Positions 7,906-14,731 of a stretch of DNA of 21,196 nucleotides are shown here, one piece after another (position 1 is the first letter of the stretch; each line of letters begins with the position of its first letter). The stretch covers positions 1-21,196 of the forward strand of contig CALXUL010000312.1 in assembly GCA_944391635.1 (NCBI GenBank), read 5' to 3'. The notes under the pieces are model-generated. The model was given only the letters and a program-made list of their open reading frames with translations. It was not told the origin of the DNA and did no database searches. This DNA is from an uncultured Clostridia bacterium. GTDB taxonomy: Bacteria; Bacillota; Clostridia; UBA1381. Both the position numbers and the translations under genes were made by a program.

Positions 7906-9774
7906 TTATTTTCCGCAAGCCTCAAGCCAGATTATAAGCACCGATATATCTGATGGCGAAACTCCTGAAATCCTTGACGCCTGCCCAAGCGAGCGTGGTT
8001 TTATTTTATCAAGCTTTTGTCTTGCTTCAATCCTGAGTCCGCGGATGGATGAATAATCAATATCATCTGGAAGAACCCTGGACTCTAATTTTTTGAATTG
8101 TTCTACCTGTTGGAGCTGACGGGTTATATATCCGTCATATTTAAGCTTAATTTCTACTTCTTCGCATACGCTGTCGGGAAGTGGCGGCCGGTCAGGGTCA
8201 ACCTCTGCCAAAACAGCATAATTAAGCTCGGGTCGTCTTATAGCATCGCTCATCCTTAAGCCGGTTGTAACCTCTGTGCCGCCGCAGCGGTTTAAAATCG
8301 GGTTTATGGCTTTTGGGGATAAAACAACTGAAGATACACGTTTTATTTCGTTATTAATTTGCTCCTGCTTTATAAGGAATTTTTTGTAACGTTCTTCGTT
8401 TATAAGTCCGACCCGGTAGCCGATTGGCGTAAGCCGTTCATCAGCGTTATCCTGACGCAGCAAAAGCCGGTACTCTGAGCGTGACGTCAGCATGCGGTAT
8501 GGTTCATTTGTCCCTTTCGTAACTAAATCATCTATAAGAGTGCCGATATATCCGTCCTGGCGCTGTAGAATCATCGGCTCTTTGCCCGAAAGTTTAAGAG
8601 CTGCATTTATCCCGGCAACAAGTCCTTGCGCGGCTGCCTCTTCATAGCCGCTGGTACCGTTAAATTGCCCTGCCCCGTAAAGCCCCTTTACCTTTTTGCA
8701 CTCAAGAGTCGCATAAAGCTGGGTAGGGTCGCAGCAGTCATATTCAATCGCATAGGCAGGACGCATAATTTCAACATTTTCAAGCCCGGCGATAGAACGG
8801 AGCATTTTAAGCTGTACATCTTCCGGAAGCCCGGTTGAAATGCCCTGTGCGTACATTTCGCGAGTATCAAGCCCCATCGGCTCAATAAATAACTGATGCC
8901 GGGGTTTGTCCGAAAAACGTACTACCTTATCTTCAATTGATGGACAGTACCTTGCGCCTACACCCTTAACCCTGCCGGAATACATTGGCGCCTTTTCTAT
9001 ATTATCAAGTATTATTTTATGCGTTGTAAGATTTGTATAGGTAAGCCAGCAAAACGCCTTGTTTTCGCCGGGAGTTTCTGTTTCGAAGGAAAAGGGCGTG
9101 ATTTTCTCATCGCCGCTTTCCTGTTCCATTTTTGAAAAATCAATAGTATCGGCATGGATTCTTGCCGGAGTGCCGGTCTTAAACCGTCTTAGGGTAATTC
9201 CTAAATCCGCAAGGCTTTCGGATAGCTTTTTTGACGGGAAAGTCCCGTCCGGGCCGCTTTCACGCTCGTAATCGCCAATCATTATTTTACCCATAAGGTA
9301 GGTGCCTGTACAAATTATGGTCGCTTTTGCGCCGTATATTGTTCCCAGATGTGTTTTTACGCCGCAAACTTCACCGTTTTCGGTCAGTATTTCTGTTATT
9401 TCCGCTTGTTTTAGCTGAAGCCCTTTTTGAGTTTCCAGACGTTTTTTCATTTCTCGGTGGTAATCCTTGCGGTCAATCTGCGCGCGCAGAGAATGTACAG
9501 CCGGACCCTTTCCGCGGTTTAGCATTTTGGACTGAATAAAGGTTGCGTCTGCCGCGCGGCCCATTTCGCCGCCTAACGCGTCTATTTCACGCACAAGATG
9601 ACCTTTGGCAGTTCCGCCGATACTGGGGTTGCACGGCAGATTTCCCACAGCATCCAGACTGATGGAAAATATAACGGTACGCATACCCAGGCGAGCTGCG
9701 GCAAGCGCGGCTTCACAGCCGGCATGTCCTGCGCCGATTACCGCAACATCAAAATCTTCTATTGCACCTTGCAA
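7906..9774 (-). CDS. mnmG: tRNA U34 carboxymethylaminomethyl-modification enzyme MnmG (GidA)
   Basis: An FAD-dependent enzyme that works with MnmE to install the cmnm5 group on the wobble uridine of certain tRNAs. The N-terminus shows the dinucleotide-binding motif GAGHAGCEAA, then PCNPSIGGTAKGHLVREIDA and the GKGPAVHSLRAQ region. The C-terminal helical domain ends with SRISGVSPSDISVLIIWLE. The start is placed at TTG (9774-9772). AAGGAGAGG sits 6 nt upstream, and this leaves 8 residues before the beta strand of the FAD fold, as in other MnmG proteins. An in-frame ATG at 9804 lies inside the upstream gene with no clear ribosome site. The TTG is one base after the stop of the DUF624 gene, implying translational coupling. 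No mnmE, rnpA or rsmG, the common neighbours, is present in the window. Confidence 0.95.
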   Translation of the reverse strand: MQGAIEDFDVAVIGAGHAGCEAALAAARLGMRTVIFSISLDAVGNLPCNPSIGGTAKGHLVREIDALGGEMGRAADATFIQSKMLNRGKGPAVHSLRAQIDRKDYHREMKKRLETQKGLQLKQAEITEILTENGEVCGVKTHLGTIYGAKATIICTGTYLMGKIMIGDYERESGPDGTFPSKKLSESLADLGITLRRFKTGTPARIHADTIDFSKMEQESGDEKITPFSFETETPGENKAFCWLTYTNLTTHKIILDNIEKAPMYSGRVKGVGARYCPSIEDKVVRFSDKPRHQLFIEPMGLDTREMYAQGISTGLPEDVQLKMLRSIAGLENVEIMRPAYAIEYDCCDPTQLYATLECKKVKGLYGAGQFNGTSGYEEAAAQGLVAGINAALKLSGKEPMILQRQDGYIGTLIDDLVTKGTNEPYRMLTSRSEYRLLLRQDNADERLTPIGYRVGLINEERYKKFLIKQEQINNEIKRVSSVVLSPKAINPILNRCGGTEVTTGLRMSDAIRRPELNYAVLAEVDPDRPPLPDSVCEEVEIKLKYDGYITRQLQQVEQFKKLESRVLPDDIDYSSIRGLRIEARQKLDKIKPRSLGQASRISGVSPSDISVLIIWLEACGK

Positions 9775-9790
9775 ATTAGTCCTCTCCTTT
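9772..9790 (-). promoter_or_regulatory. Ribosome binding site and TTG start of mnmG
   Basis: On the minus strand AAGGAGAGG is followed by ACTAAT and then TTG. The site lies in the last codons of the DUF624 gene and its stop TAA overlaps the spacer. This decides for the TTG start rather than the ATG ten codons earlier. Confidence 0.7.
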
Positions 9791-10663
9791 ATCTTCATCC
9801 TCATATTCTACCTTGGTTTGATTAACATACGGCAGTATTTTCTTATCAATAGCCCTTGACGCGCTGTATTCAATAGGGAAACGCATAAGCGAAATGCCTA
9901 GCAGAAAATCTACAAACAGCGCAAACATTGGGTTTAAGAAATTAAACAGCAAAAAGTTTATTGCCAGTGCAACAATGGTCAGGAAAATATTCATCGGAAG
10001 CTGAGCAAGCGCGAGAATAAGTGAATTTTTGTAAAGCTGCGAGAGTTTGGATGAAAAAGTGACCATAAACTGGTAAACATAAAAGTGCATAAACGTGTAT
10101 ACCAAAAGAATTGTGCACATAAGGCAGCACGCAAAAAGCCATAGCTGCTGACCGGTAGTTTTGTAATATACAAAATAGAAGTTTATCCCAAATATAGATA
10201 AAAATACAATTATTATATCAATTATTACGACAATAATTGCTTGTTTAAAATTTTCAAGGAATTTATCCTTAAAATCCGAAAGAATCCATGCATGCTGCTC
10301 CCTTGTAAAACAGCGTGTGATATAAGAATATGCAGCGGTTGCAGGACCTGACCCCCAAAATACAAACAGCATTGTTGCAAAAAAGAACCGAAGCTGCAAT
10401 TGTATAAGTGCAGATTGCTGCGCGGCAAGTTCAGGATCTGCCTGTGATATTATACCTGAAACGAAGCTGTCAGAAATCGGGGCAAGTATGTACAGTATAA
10501 GAAGAAGAGGTATACTGGTTAAGAAATAGAGCATATTTACCTGCAAAAGTTTCCAGAATTTGCGAAAAAATATTTCAAAATATCTGAAAATACCCTTTTT
10601 CTGCGGGGCGTCCTTATCGACACCGGGACCGGGTTTTGAATAGTTAAAACTGAAAATTCCCAT
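9776..10663 (-). CDS. DUF624 (YesL-like) membrane protein
   Basis: A 295-residue integral membrane protein with about five hydrophobic segments. The order is a short cytoplasmic start rich in Gly/Pro, then FFRKFWKLLQVNMLYFL, the conserved GPATAAYSYITRCFTREQHAW block near the middle, and a charged tail EYEDEDKGED. These are features of the DUF624/YesL family, often found with carbohydrate uptake genes but without a proven molecular role. Here it heads an operon with mnmG and an O-acetylation pair rather than with sugar genes, although a YesMN/LplB/YtcP locus lies 6 kb away. GGAG stands 9 nt before the ATG. Transcription comes from the shared palindromic promoter upstream. Confidence 0.82.
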   Translation of the reverse strand: MGIFSFNYSKPGPGVDKDAPQKKGIFRYFEIFFRKFWKLLQVNMLYFLTSIPLLLILYILAPISDSFVSGIISQADPELAAQQSALIQLQLRFFFATMLFVFWGSGPATAAYSYITRCFTREQHAWILSDFKDKFLENFKQAIIVVIIDIIIVFLSIFGINFYFVYYKTTGQQLWLFACCLMCTILLVYTFMHFYVYQFMVTFSSKLSQLYKNSLILALAQLPMNIFLTIVALAINFLLFNFLNPMFALFVDFLLGISLMRFPIEYSASRAIDKKILPYVNQTKVEYEDEDKGED

Positions 10664-10700
10664 TTTATGATTCTCCTTAAGAAATTCTTTTTCATTTTGT

Positions 10701-10732
10701 TATTGTATCACATTTTATTTTATGATACAATA
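10701..10732. promoter_or_regulatory. Palindromic divergent promoter between DUF624 operon and rluA-type gene
   Basis: TATTGTATCA (10701-10710) and TGATACAATA (10723-10732) are perfect inverted repeats around a 12-bp A/T spacer. On the plus strand TTGTAT (10703-10708), 17 bp and TACAAT (10726-10731) form a promoter. By symmetry the minus strand has TTGTAT (10730-10725), 17 bp and TACAAT (10707-10702). Each arm is therefore the -35 of one promoter and the -10 of the other, so the two cannot be occupied at once. The palindrome may also bind a dimeric regulator. Confidence 0.65.
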
Positions 10733-10764
10733 TATAAAATGAAGATTTTTAAAGGAAGATGAAA

Positions 10765-11715
10765 ATGCGGAAGATAACTGTCGGCGCAAACGACGCAGGT
10801 CAGAGGCTTGATAAGTTTTTACATAAATTTATGCCGTTACTGCCCGACTCGATGCTCTATAAGGGGCTTAGGAAAAAATGCGTGAAATTAAACGGCAGGC
10901 ATATAAAGGACGCATCGGTAAAGCTTAAAGAGAAAGACATACTCGAGCTTTATTTTAAAGATGAATTTTTTGAGAAAGCCACCGTAAACGAGCGGTTTAA
11001 AACGATAGAGCCGAAACTTACGGTGATATATGAGGACGATAATATACTTCTTGCAGATAAGCCGCAGGGAATGAGCGTACATGAGGATGAAACCGGTAGC
11101 ATTACGCTGATTGACAACATAAAAAGTTATTTATGGAGAAAGGGTGAGTATGACCCGGAAAAGGAGCAGAGTTTTGCCCCGGCACTCTGTAACCGTATTG
11201 ACAGGAACACTCGAGGTATCGTTATTGCGGCAAAAAATGCCGCAGCACTTCGGATAATGAATGAGAAAAGTAAAAACCGCGAAATTGAAAAGTATTATAT
11301 ATGTGTGGTAGAAGGAATATTAAAAAAGAAAACAGGGGAAATAAAGGCTTTTTTAAGGCGTGATGAAGGAAAAAAACAGGTGTATATATATGACCGCCCG
11401 GTGGCAGGTGGAAAAACGATTATTACAGGTTATCGCGTACTTAAAGAAGGAAGTAAAACCTCTATGCTTGAAGTTCGTCTTAAAACCGGAAGAACCCATC
11501 AAATCAGGGCACAGTTTGCAGATATTGGTCATCCGATAATCGGGGACGGGAAATATGGAAGAAATGAAACCAATAAAAAAGCTGGGGTGTTTCGGCAGGC
11601 ACTTTGTTCGTATAAAATAGTATTTAACTTTAAAACTGATGCAAATGAACTTAATTATCTTAATAAAAAAGAGTTTACGGTGGAGAAAATACCGTTTTGC
11701 GAACTTGTTGTTTGA
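10765..11715 (+). CDS. RluA-family pseudouridine synthase (RluC/RluD-like)
   Basis: A 316-residue enzyme that isomerises uridine to pseudouridine, probably in 23S rRNA. An N-terminal S4 RNA-binding domain (about residues 1-65: AGQRLDKFL and KGLRKKCVKLNGRHIKDA) precedes the catalytic domain. NRIDRNTRG holds the catalytic Asp (146), in place of the more common HRLDxxTSG. LKTGRTHQIRAQFADIGHPIIGDGKYG is the second family signature. The ATG at 10765 has AAAGGA 8-9 nt upstream. The ATG at 10759 is nearly inside that site, so it is less likely. The gene is divergent from the DUF624 operon and transcribed alone. I see no terminator in the 75 nt after the stop. Target position cannot be read from sequence. 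Confidence 0.9.
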   Translation: MRKITVGANDAGQRLDKFLHKFMPLLPDSMLYKGLRKKCVKLNGRHIKDASVKLKEKDILELYFKDEFFEKATVNERFKTIEPKLTVIYEDDNILLADKPQGMSVHEDETGSITLIDNIKSYLWRKGEYDPEKEQSFAPALCNRIDRNTRGIVIAAKNAAALRIMNEKSKNREIEKYYICVVEGILKKKTGEIKAFLRRDEGKKQVYIYDRPVAGGKTIITGYRVLKEGSKTSMLEVRLKTGRTHQIRAQFADIGHPIIGDGKYGRNETNKKAGVFRQALCSYKIVFNFKTDANELNYLNKKEFTVEKIPFCELVV

Positions 11716-11791
11716 AATTATTTGATTTCTTTATATAACACATCATTGACAAACCCACACATGAAATTTTTGAAAAAACAAAAAAAGTCTA

Positions 11792-11820
11792 TTGACAAAA
11801 TAAAGAAAAAAGGTTATAAT
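11792..11820 (+). promoter_or_regulatory. Promoter of the riboswitch-oadB-like unit
   Basis: TTGACA (11792-11797), a 17-bp spacer and TATAAT (11815-11820): exact consensus. The start should fall near 11827, a few bases before the riboswitch aptamer. Confidence 0.88.
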
Positions 11821-11830
11821 AATCCACGGA

Positions 11831-11923
11831 AAAAAAGGGAGTAGCCGGCATGAAAATGTATTTTATGCGACATATCGATTGAGGTGACTCAGTCCGCATA
11901 AGATTGAAATGGCAAGACTTTTT
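11831..11923 (+). ncRNA. Variant yybP-ykoY-type cation riboswitch aptamer
   Basis: The layout follows the Mn2+ (yybP-ykoY) riboswitch. A 5' segment AAAAAGGGAGTAGCC and a 3' segment GGCAAGACTTTTT close P1, matching the family's GGGGAGUAGC and GCAAGAC. Next is a short hairpin GCAT-GAAA-ATGT (11848-11859). A second arm has stem TTATGCG/CGCATAA (11863-11869 with 11895-11901), an internal loop starting CGACA, and a terminal TGAG-GTGA-CTCA hairpin. Both loops are GNRA. The metal-binding loop has CGACA where the family usually has CGUCA, and the third small hairpin of the L. lactis aptamer is missing. It may therefore be a variant with a different ion specificity. The comparison is from memory; no covariance model was run. 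Confidence 0.7.
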
Positions 11924-11962
11924 GGACGCTGTTGAAGTTCCAGAAAGTCTTGCCTTTTTTTT
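11911..11962 (+). terminator. Riboswitch expression-platform terminator
   Basis: GGCAAGACTTT (11911-11921) pairs perfectly with AAAGTCTTGCC (11944-11954), extended inside by TTGGA/TCCAG, and is followed by eight T (11955-11962). The 5' arm is also the 3' strand of aptamer P1, so the two folds exclude each other. Ligand binding should prevent termination and switch the gene on. Confidence 0.9.
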
Positions 11963-12006
11963 ATCACTATCGGCTGCACAAATGAAAAAAGAAAGGAAAA
12001 AAAGTT

Positions 12007-13143
12007 ATGGATTTTTTGATTAACGGTATAATGTCTGTTACCTGGCAGCAGCTGGTAATGTATGCAGTAGGTATTGTGTTAATCTGGCTGGCAATAAAGA
12101 AAGAATATGAGCCTGCGCTTTTGCTGCCGATGGGATTTGGTGCAATTCTTGTAAACTTGCCGGACAGCGGAGTTATAAACCAGACACTTCAAGGTGTGGG
12201 TGAGGTAACCGGCGTAGTGGAATGGCTGTTTAAAGTTGGAATTGAGGCGTCAGAGGCTATGCCGATACTTCTGTTTATAGGTATAGGAGCGATGATAGAT
12301 TTCGGACCTTTGCTCTCACAGCCGGTAATGTTCTTGTTTGGAGCGGCAGCGCAGTTTGGTATATTCTGTGCGTTTAGTATGGCAACGCTTATGGGCTTTG
12401 ACCTTACAGATGCAGCATCTATCGGAATTATAGGCGCTGCAGACGGTCCAACATCGATACTTGTTTCGCAAATACTTAACTCTAAATATGTTGGCGCAAT
12501 AGCGGTTGCTGCATATTCGTATATGGCTTTAGTTCCGATCGTTCAGCCGTTTGCGATAAAACTTGTGACAACAAAGAAAGAAAGATGTATTCATATGGAA
12601 TATAAGCCGGGTAATGTTTCAAAGACAATGAGGATTGCATTTCCGATTGTAACGACTGTTATAGTTGGAATGGTTGCTCCTATGTCGGTGGCTTTGGTAG
12701 GATTTTTGATGTTCGGAAACCTCCTTCGTGAATGCGGTGTACTTAAAGGTTTGTCGGATACTGCACAGACATCTTTGGCAAATCTCATAACGCTGCTTTT
12801 AGGTATTACAATTGCGTTTAGTATGCGTGCAGAAGAATTTGTAAGAGTCGATACCATAATGATTATGGCAATTGGACTGGTTGCATTTGTATTCGATACA
12901 ATTGGAGGAGTTCTGTTTGCAAAACTATTAAACTTGTTTAGAAAGAATAAAATCAATCCGATGATAGGTGCGGCAGGAATATCTGCATTCCCGATGTCGG
13001 CAAGAGTTGTACAGAAGCTTGCGCAAAAAGAAGAAAGAGGAAATATAATTCTTATGCATGCGGCAGGCGCAAATGTATCAGGACAAATTGCCTCTGTTGT
13101 TGCAGGAGGTATGATTATTAACCTTGTAACACAATATCTGTAA
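12007..13143 (+). CDS. Sodium-translocating decarboxylase beta subunit (OadB/GcdB/MmdB family)
   Basis: A 378-residue integral membrane protein with about ten hydrophobic segments. In the known complexes this subunit couples decarboxylation of a carboxybiotin carrier to export of Na+. Conserved regions seen are LPMGFGAILVNLPDSG (about 40-55), GIGAMIDFGPLL and GAADGPTSI, which contains the essential Asp (146). Near the C-terminus are GISAFPMSARVVQ and HAAGANVSGQIASVVAGG. AAAGGA lies 9 nt before the ATG. It is followed 25 nt later by a 37-codon membrane peptide. The carboxyltransferase (alpha) and biotin carrier subunits are absent in the window, so which decarboxylase it serves is unknown. Expression is expected to be controlled by the riboswitch upstream. 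Confidence 0.92.
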   Translation: MDFLINGIMSVTWQQLVMYAVGIVLIWLAIKKEYEPALLLPMGFGAILVNLPDSGVINQTLQGVGEVTGVVEWLFKVGIEASEAMPILLFIGIGAMIDFGPLLSQPVMFLFGAAAQFGIFCAFSMATLMGFDLTDAASIGIIGAADGPTSILVSQILNSKYVGAIAVAAYSYMALVPIVQPFAIKLVTTKKERCIHMEYKPGNVSKTMRIAFPIVTTVIVGMVAPMSVALVGFLMFGNLLRECGVLKGLSDTAQTSLANLITLLLGITIAFSMRAEEFVRVDTIMIMAIGLVAFVFDTIGGVLFAKLLNLFRKNKINPMIGAAGISAFPMSARVVQKLAQKEERGNIILMHAAGANVSGQIASVVAGGMIINLVTQYL

Positions 13144-13168
13144 AAAATGGGCAGGGAGGATATAAAAA

Positions 13169-13282
13169 ATGGAAAATTTTATAATATCACTTGAAATTAT
13201 GGCAAAAGGCATGGTAGGTATATTTGTGGCTTTATCGGTAATTGCGCTCTGCTCATGGGCAATGCAGAAAATATTTAAGTAA
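13169..13282 (+). CDS. Small OadG-like membrane subunit
   Basis: A 37-residue peptide starting MENFIISLEIMAKGMVGIF, with one transmembrane helix (about residues 9-31) and a basic end QKIFK. OadG, the gamma subunit of sodium-pumping decarboxylases, begins with a similar helix containing a GM-x-x-(V/I)F motif but is normally about 80 or more residues and has a metal-binding tail, missing here. GGGAGGATAT provides a strong ribosome site, and the gene follows the beta subunit by 25 nt. It probably stabilises the beta subunit in the membrane. Its small size makes it easy to overlook. Confidence 0.78.
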   Translation: MENFIISLEIMAKGMVGIFVALSVIALCSWAMQKIFK

Positions 13283-13295
13283 TATTAGGCACCAT

Positions 13296-13330
13296 AAAAA
13301 CCGTATGAAAGGAGTTTTCATACGGTTTTT
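13296..13330. terminator. Bidirectional terminator between oadG-like gene and P-loop kinase
   Basis: AAAAACCGTATGAAA (13296-13310), loop GGAG, and TTTTCATACGGTTTTT (13315-13330) form a strong stem with A and T runs on the two flanks. It can end transcription from either side and lies between two convergent genes. Confidence 0.9.
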
Positions 13331-13333
13331 GTA

Positions 13334-13837
13334 TTATTTGCAGTTTTTTAGCTTTGCAAGATAGTCGTCAGCATCTGTTCTGGAATGAAATATAAAAATA
13401 TCGCGGGATTGGTATTTTTTTAGAAGTTTTATCACATTAGGTCTGCTGTCAGTATTATAATTTTTAATAAAAGAGATAAATTCCTCATCCTCTAAGGCGG
13501 CAGATTCAACCCACGGCAAATCGGAACGTTTTTTGCCTTTGCGGCTTTGTATGCCGTCAAGGCAGGTTTCGGTAGGATAATCTAAAAAGAATACGGTATC
13601 ACAAGCTTGCATGCGAATATCCATAGTTCTGCCATAGTTGCCGTCAATAATCCATTCGTCACGGTGCAGTATGGTTTGCAGGCAACTGTCAAAATATTCT
13701 CTATCAACAGAGGTTTTGTCGGGTTTCCAATAAAGCATGTCTAAATGAAAAAGTCTTAGTCCGGTTATTTCGTGCAGGGCTTTTGAAAAAGTGCTTTTTC
13801 CGCTGCCTGGGCAGCCAATTACAATAACTTTTTTCAT
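13334..13837 (-). CDS. P-loop nucleoside/nucleotide kinase-like protein (topology-modulation/adenylate kinase-like)
   Basis: A 167-residue cytosolic protein. The Walker A motif GCPGSGKST is at residues 8-16. HLDMLYWKP follows, and the core WIIDGNYGRTMDIRMQACDTVFFLDYP is typical of the small adenylate-kinase-like group often named DNA topology modulation protein FlaR. It probably phosphorylates a small nucleotide or related substrate; the actual substrate is not known. The start is placed at 13837, with AAGGAG 10 nt upstream and the P-loop immediately after. The frame is open 51 codons further upstream, but that part is low-complexity, lacks a ribosome site and runs into the tRNA terminator region. 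No clear promoter could be picked. Confidence 0.82.
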   Translation of the reverse strand: MKKVIVIGCPGSGKSTFSKALHEITGLRLFHLDMLYWKPDKTSVDREYFDSCLQTILHRDEWIIDGNYGRTMDIRMQACDTVFFLDYPTETCLDGIQSRKGKKRSDLPWVESAALEDEEFISFIKNYNTDSRPNVIKLLKKYQSRDIFIFHSRTDADDYLAKLKNCK

Positions 13838-13957
13838 AATATTACTACTCCTTGTGCAGGTTTTGGGTATATAATATAATGGATAAAAAGACTGAAAAAT
13901 AATATTAAAACCTATAGAGTGCGAATGGGGGTTATGTCTAAAATTATTAGTGATAGC

Positions 13958-13985
13958 AAAAAAAGCCGAGAGGCAACAAATCGGC
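13958..13985 (-). terminator. Second terminator downstream of tRNA-Arg
   Basis: Minus-strand GCCGA and TCGGC (13985-13981 and 13969-13965) form a 5-bp stem with seven T following (13964-13958). It lies about 40 nt beyond the first terminator of the tRNA. Confidence 0.55.
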
Positions 13986-14019
13986 ATCAAACCAGTGGAT
14001 AAATATTTTTCCGGACAAA

Positions 14020-14052
14020 GAAAATCGGAGCAAAGTTCTACTTTACTCCGAT
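14020..14052 (-). terminator. Terminator of tRNA-Arg
   Basis: ATCGGAGTAAAG (14052-14041) and CTTTGCTCCGAT (14035-14024) on the minus strand form a 12-bp stem with one T-G pair and a 5-nt loop, followed by TTTTC. It begins one base after the encoded CCA end of the tRNA. Confidence 0.85.
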
Positions 14053-14053
14053 G

Positions 14054-14130
14054 TGGTACGCCGGAAGGGATTCGAACCCCCGACCTTTTGGTTCGTAGCC
14101 AAACACTCTATCCAACTGAGCTACCGGCGC
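14054..14130 (-). tRNA. tRNA-Arg (anticodon ACG)
   Basis: Minus-strand cloverleaf of 77 nt including an encoded CCA. The acceptor arms are GCGCCGG and CCGGCGT (one G-U pair). The D-arm begins TAGCTCAGTTGGATAGAG. The anticodon stem is TTTGG/CCAAA with loop CTACGAA, and the T-arm holds GGTTCGAATCC. The ACG anticodon, read as inosine-CG after deamination, decodes CGN arginine codons. It has its own promoter and terminator and stands alone. Confidence 0.96.
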
Positions 14131-14151
14131 ATAATTTTTACCGCGAAATTA

Positions 14152-14181
14152 ATTATATCATAATTATTACTCATTTGTCAA
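14152..14181 (-). promoter_or_regulatory. Promoter of tRNA-Arg
   Basis: Minus-strand TTGACA (14181-14176), an 18-bp spacer and TATAAT (14157-14152), about 22 bp before the mature tRNA 5' end. Confidence 0.8.
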
Positions 14182-14224
14182 TATTTAATTATATATTTTT
14201 TATATTACATATTTACTTTTATAC

Positions 14225-14253
14225 TTGAAAATATGGATAAGTTCTGTTATAAT
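14225..14253 (+). promoter_or_regulatory. Promoter of the stalk-domain gene and proA
   Basis: TTGAAA (14225-14230), 17 bp, TATAAT (14248-14253). It lies 44 bp from the tRNA promoter and points the other way. Confidence 0.75.
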
Positions 14254-14285
14254 TATCAATAGTATTAAGAAAGGCTGTGAAAATT

Positions 14286-14714
14286 ATGAAAAGAATATTA
14301 TCTGTTTTAATTATATGTATATCAATGCTTTGTGCGGTGAATGTATCTGCGCAGAATGTGAATATTTATTTAAATGGTGAAGAACTTGTGCTTGATACAA
14401 ACGCATATATAAATAATGACCGAACAATGGTGCCGTTAAGGGGCGCTTTTGAAGCGGTTGGTGCTAAGGTCAGCTGGGATGCACAGGAAAACATGGCCAT
14501 AGTAGCAAAAACTGAAGCAGAGGACACTACTTTTATATTTGTTCAGATAGGTTCGTCAAACGCTTTTGTGAATTCTGAACAGGTTGAGCTTGATGCGCCG
14601 TCAGAGATAGTAAATGACCGTACAATGGTACCGCTTAGATTTATTATGGAGAATCTCGGCGCAATGGTAAACTGGGACGCACAGACTAATTCCGTATATA
14701 TTGTAACCGAGTAA
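14286..14714 (+). CDS. Secreted copper-amine-oxidase N-terminal (stalk) repeat protein
   Basis: A 142-residue exported protein. A signal peptide (about residues 1-22, ending VSA-Q) is followed by two tandem copies of the stalk domain found at the N-terminus of copper amine oxidases and on many clostridial surface proteins. Copy 1 holds NDRTMVPLRGAFEAVGAKVSWD and copy 2 NDRTMVPLRFIMENLGAMVNWD, each followed by a short beta strand. No enzyme domain follows, so it is a free-standing repeat protein of unknown function, perhaps binding the envelope. The ATG at 14286 has AAAGG 11 nt upstream; a GTG at 14277 in the same frame is too close to that site. The proA start follows its stop by 17 nt, so the two probably share a transcript. 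Confidence 0.82.
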   Translation: MKRILSVLIICISMLCAVNVSAQNVNIYLNGEELVLDTNAYINNDRTMVPLRGAFEAVGAKVSWDAQENMAIVAKTEAEDTTFIFVQIGSSNAFVNSEQVELDAPSEIVNDRTMVPLRFIMENLGAMVNWDAQTNSVYIVTE

Positions 14715-14731
14715 AATAAAAGGGGTGCGTT

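Noticed and set aside
12591..12956. Minus-strand frame of 121 codons inside the oadB-like gene
   Set aside because: Opposite-strand shadow of a conserved membrane protein, with composition explained by the codon pattern of the real gene.
13838..13990. 51-codon N-terminal extension of the P-loop kinase
   Set aside because: The Walker A motif should be near the N-terminus, the extension has no ribosome site and reaches into the tRNA terminator region.
13950..14228. Plus-strand reading frame of 92 codons containing GTPEGIRTPDLLVRSQTLYP
   Set aside because: This peptide is the well-known false translation of the antisense strand of a tRNA gene; it covers the tRNA-Arg at 14054-14130 and its terminator.
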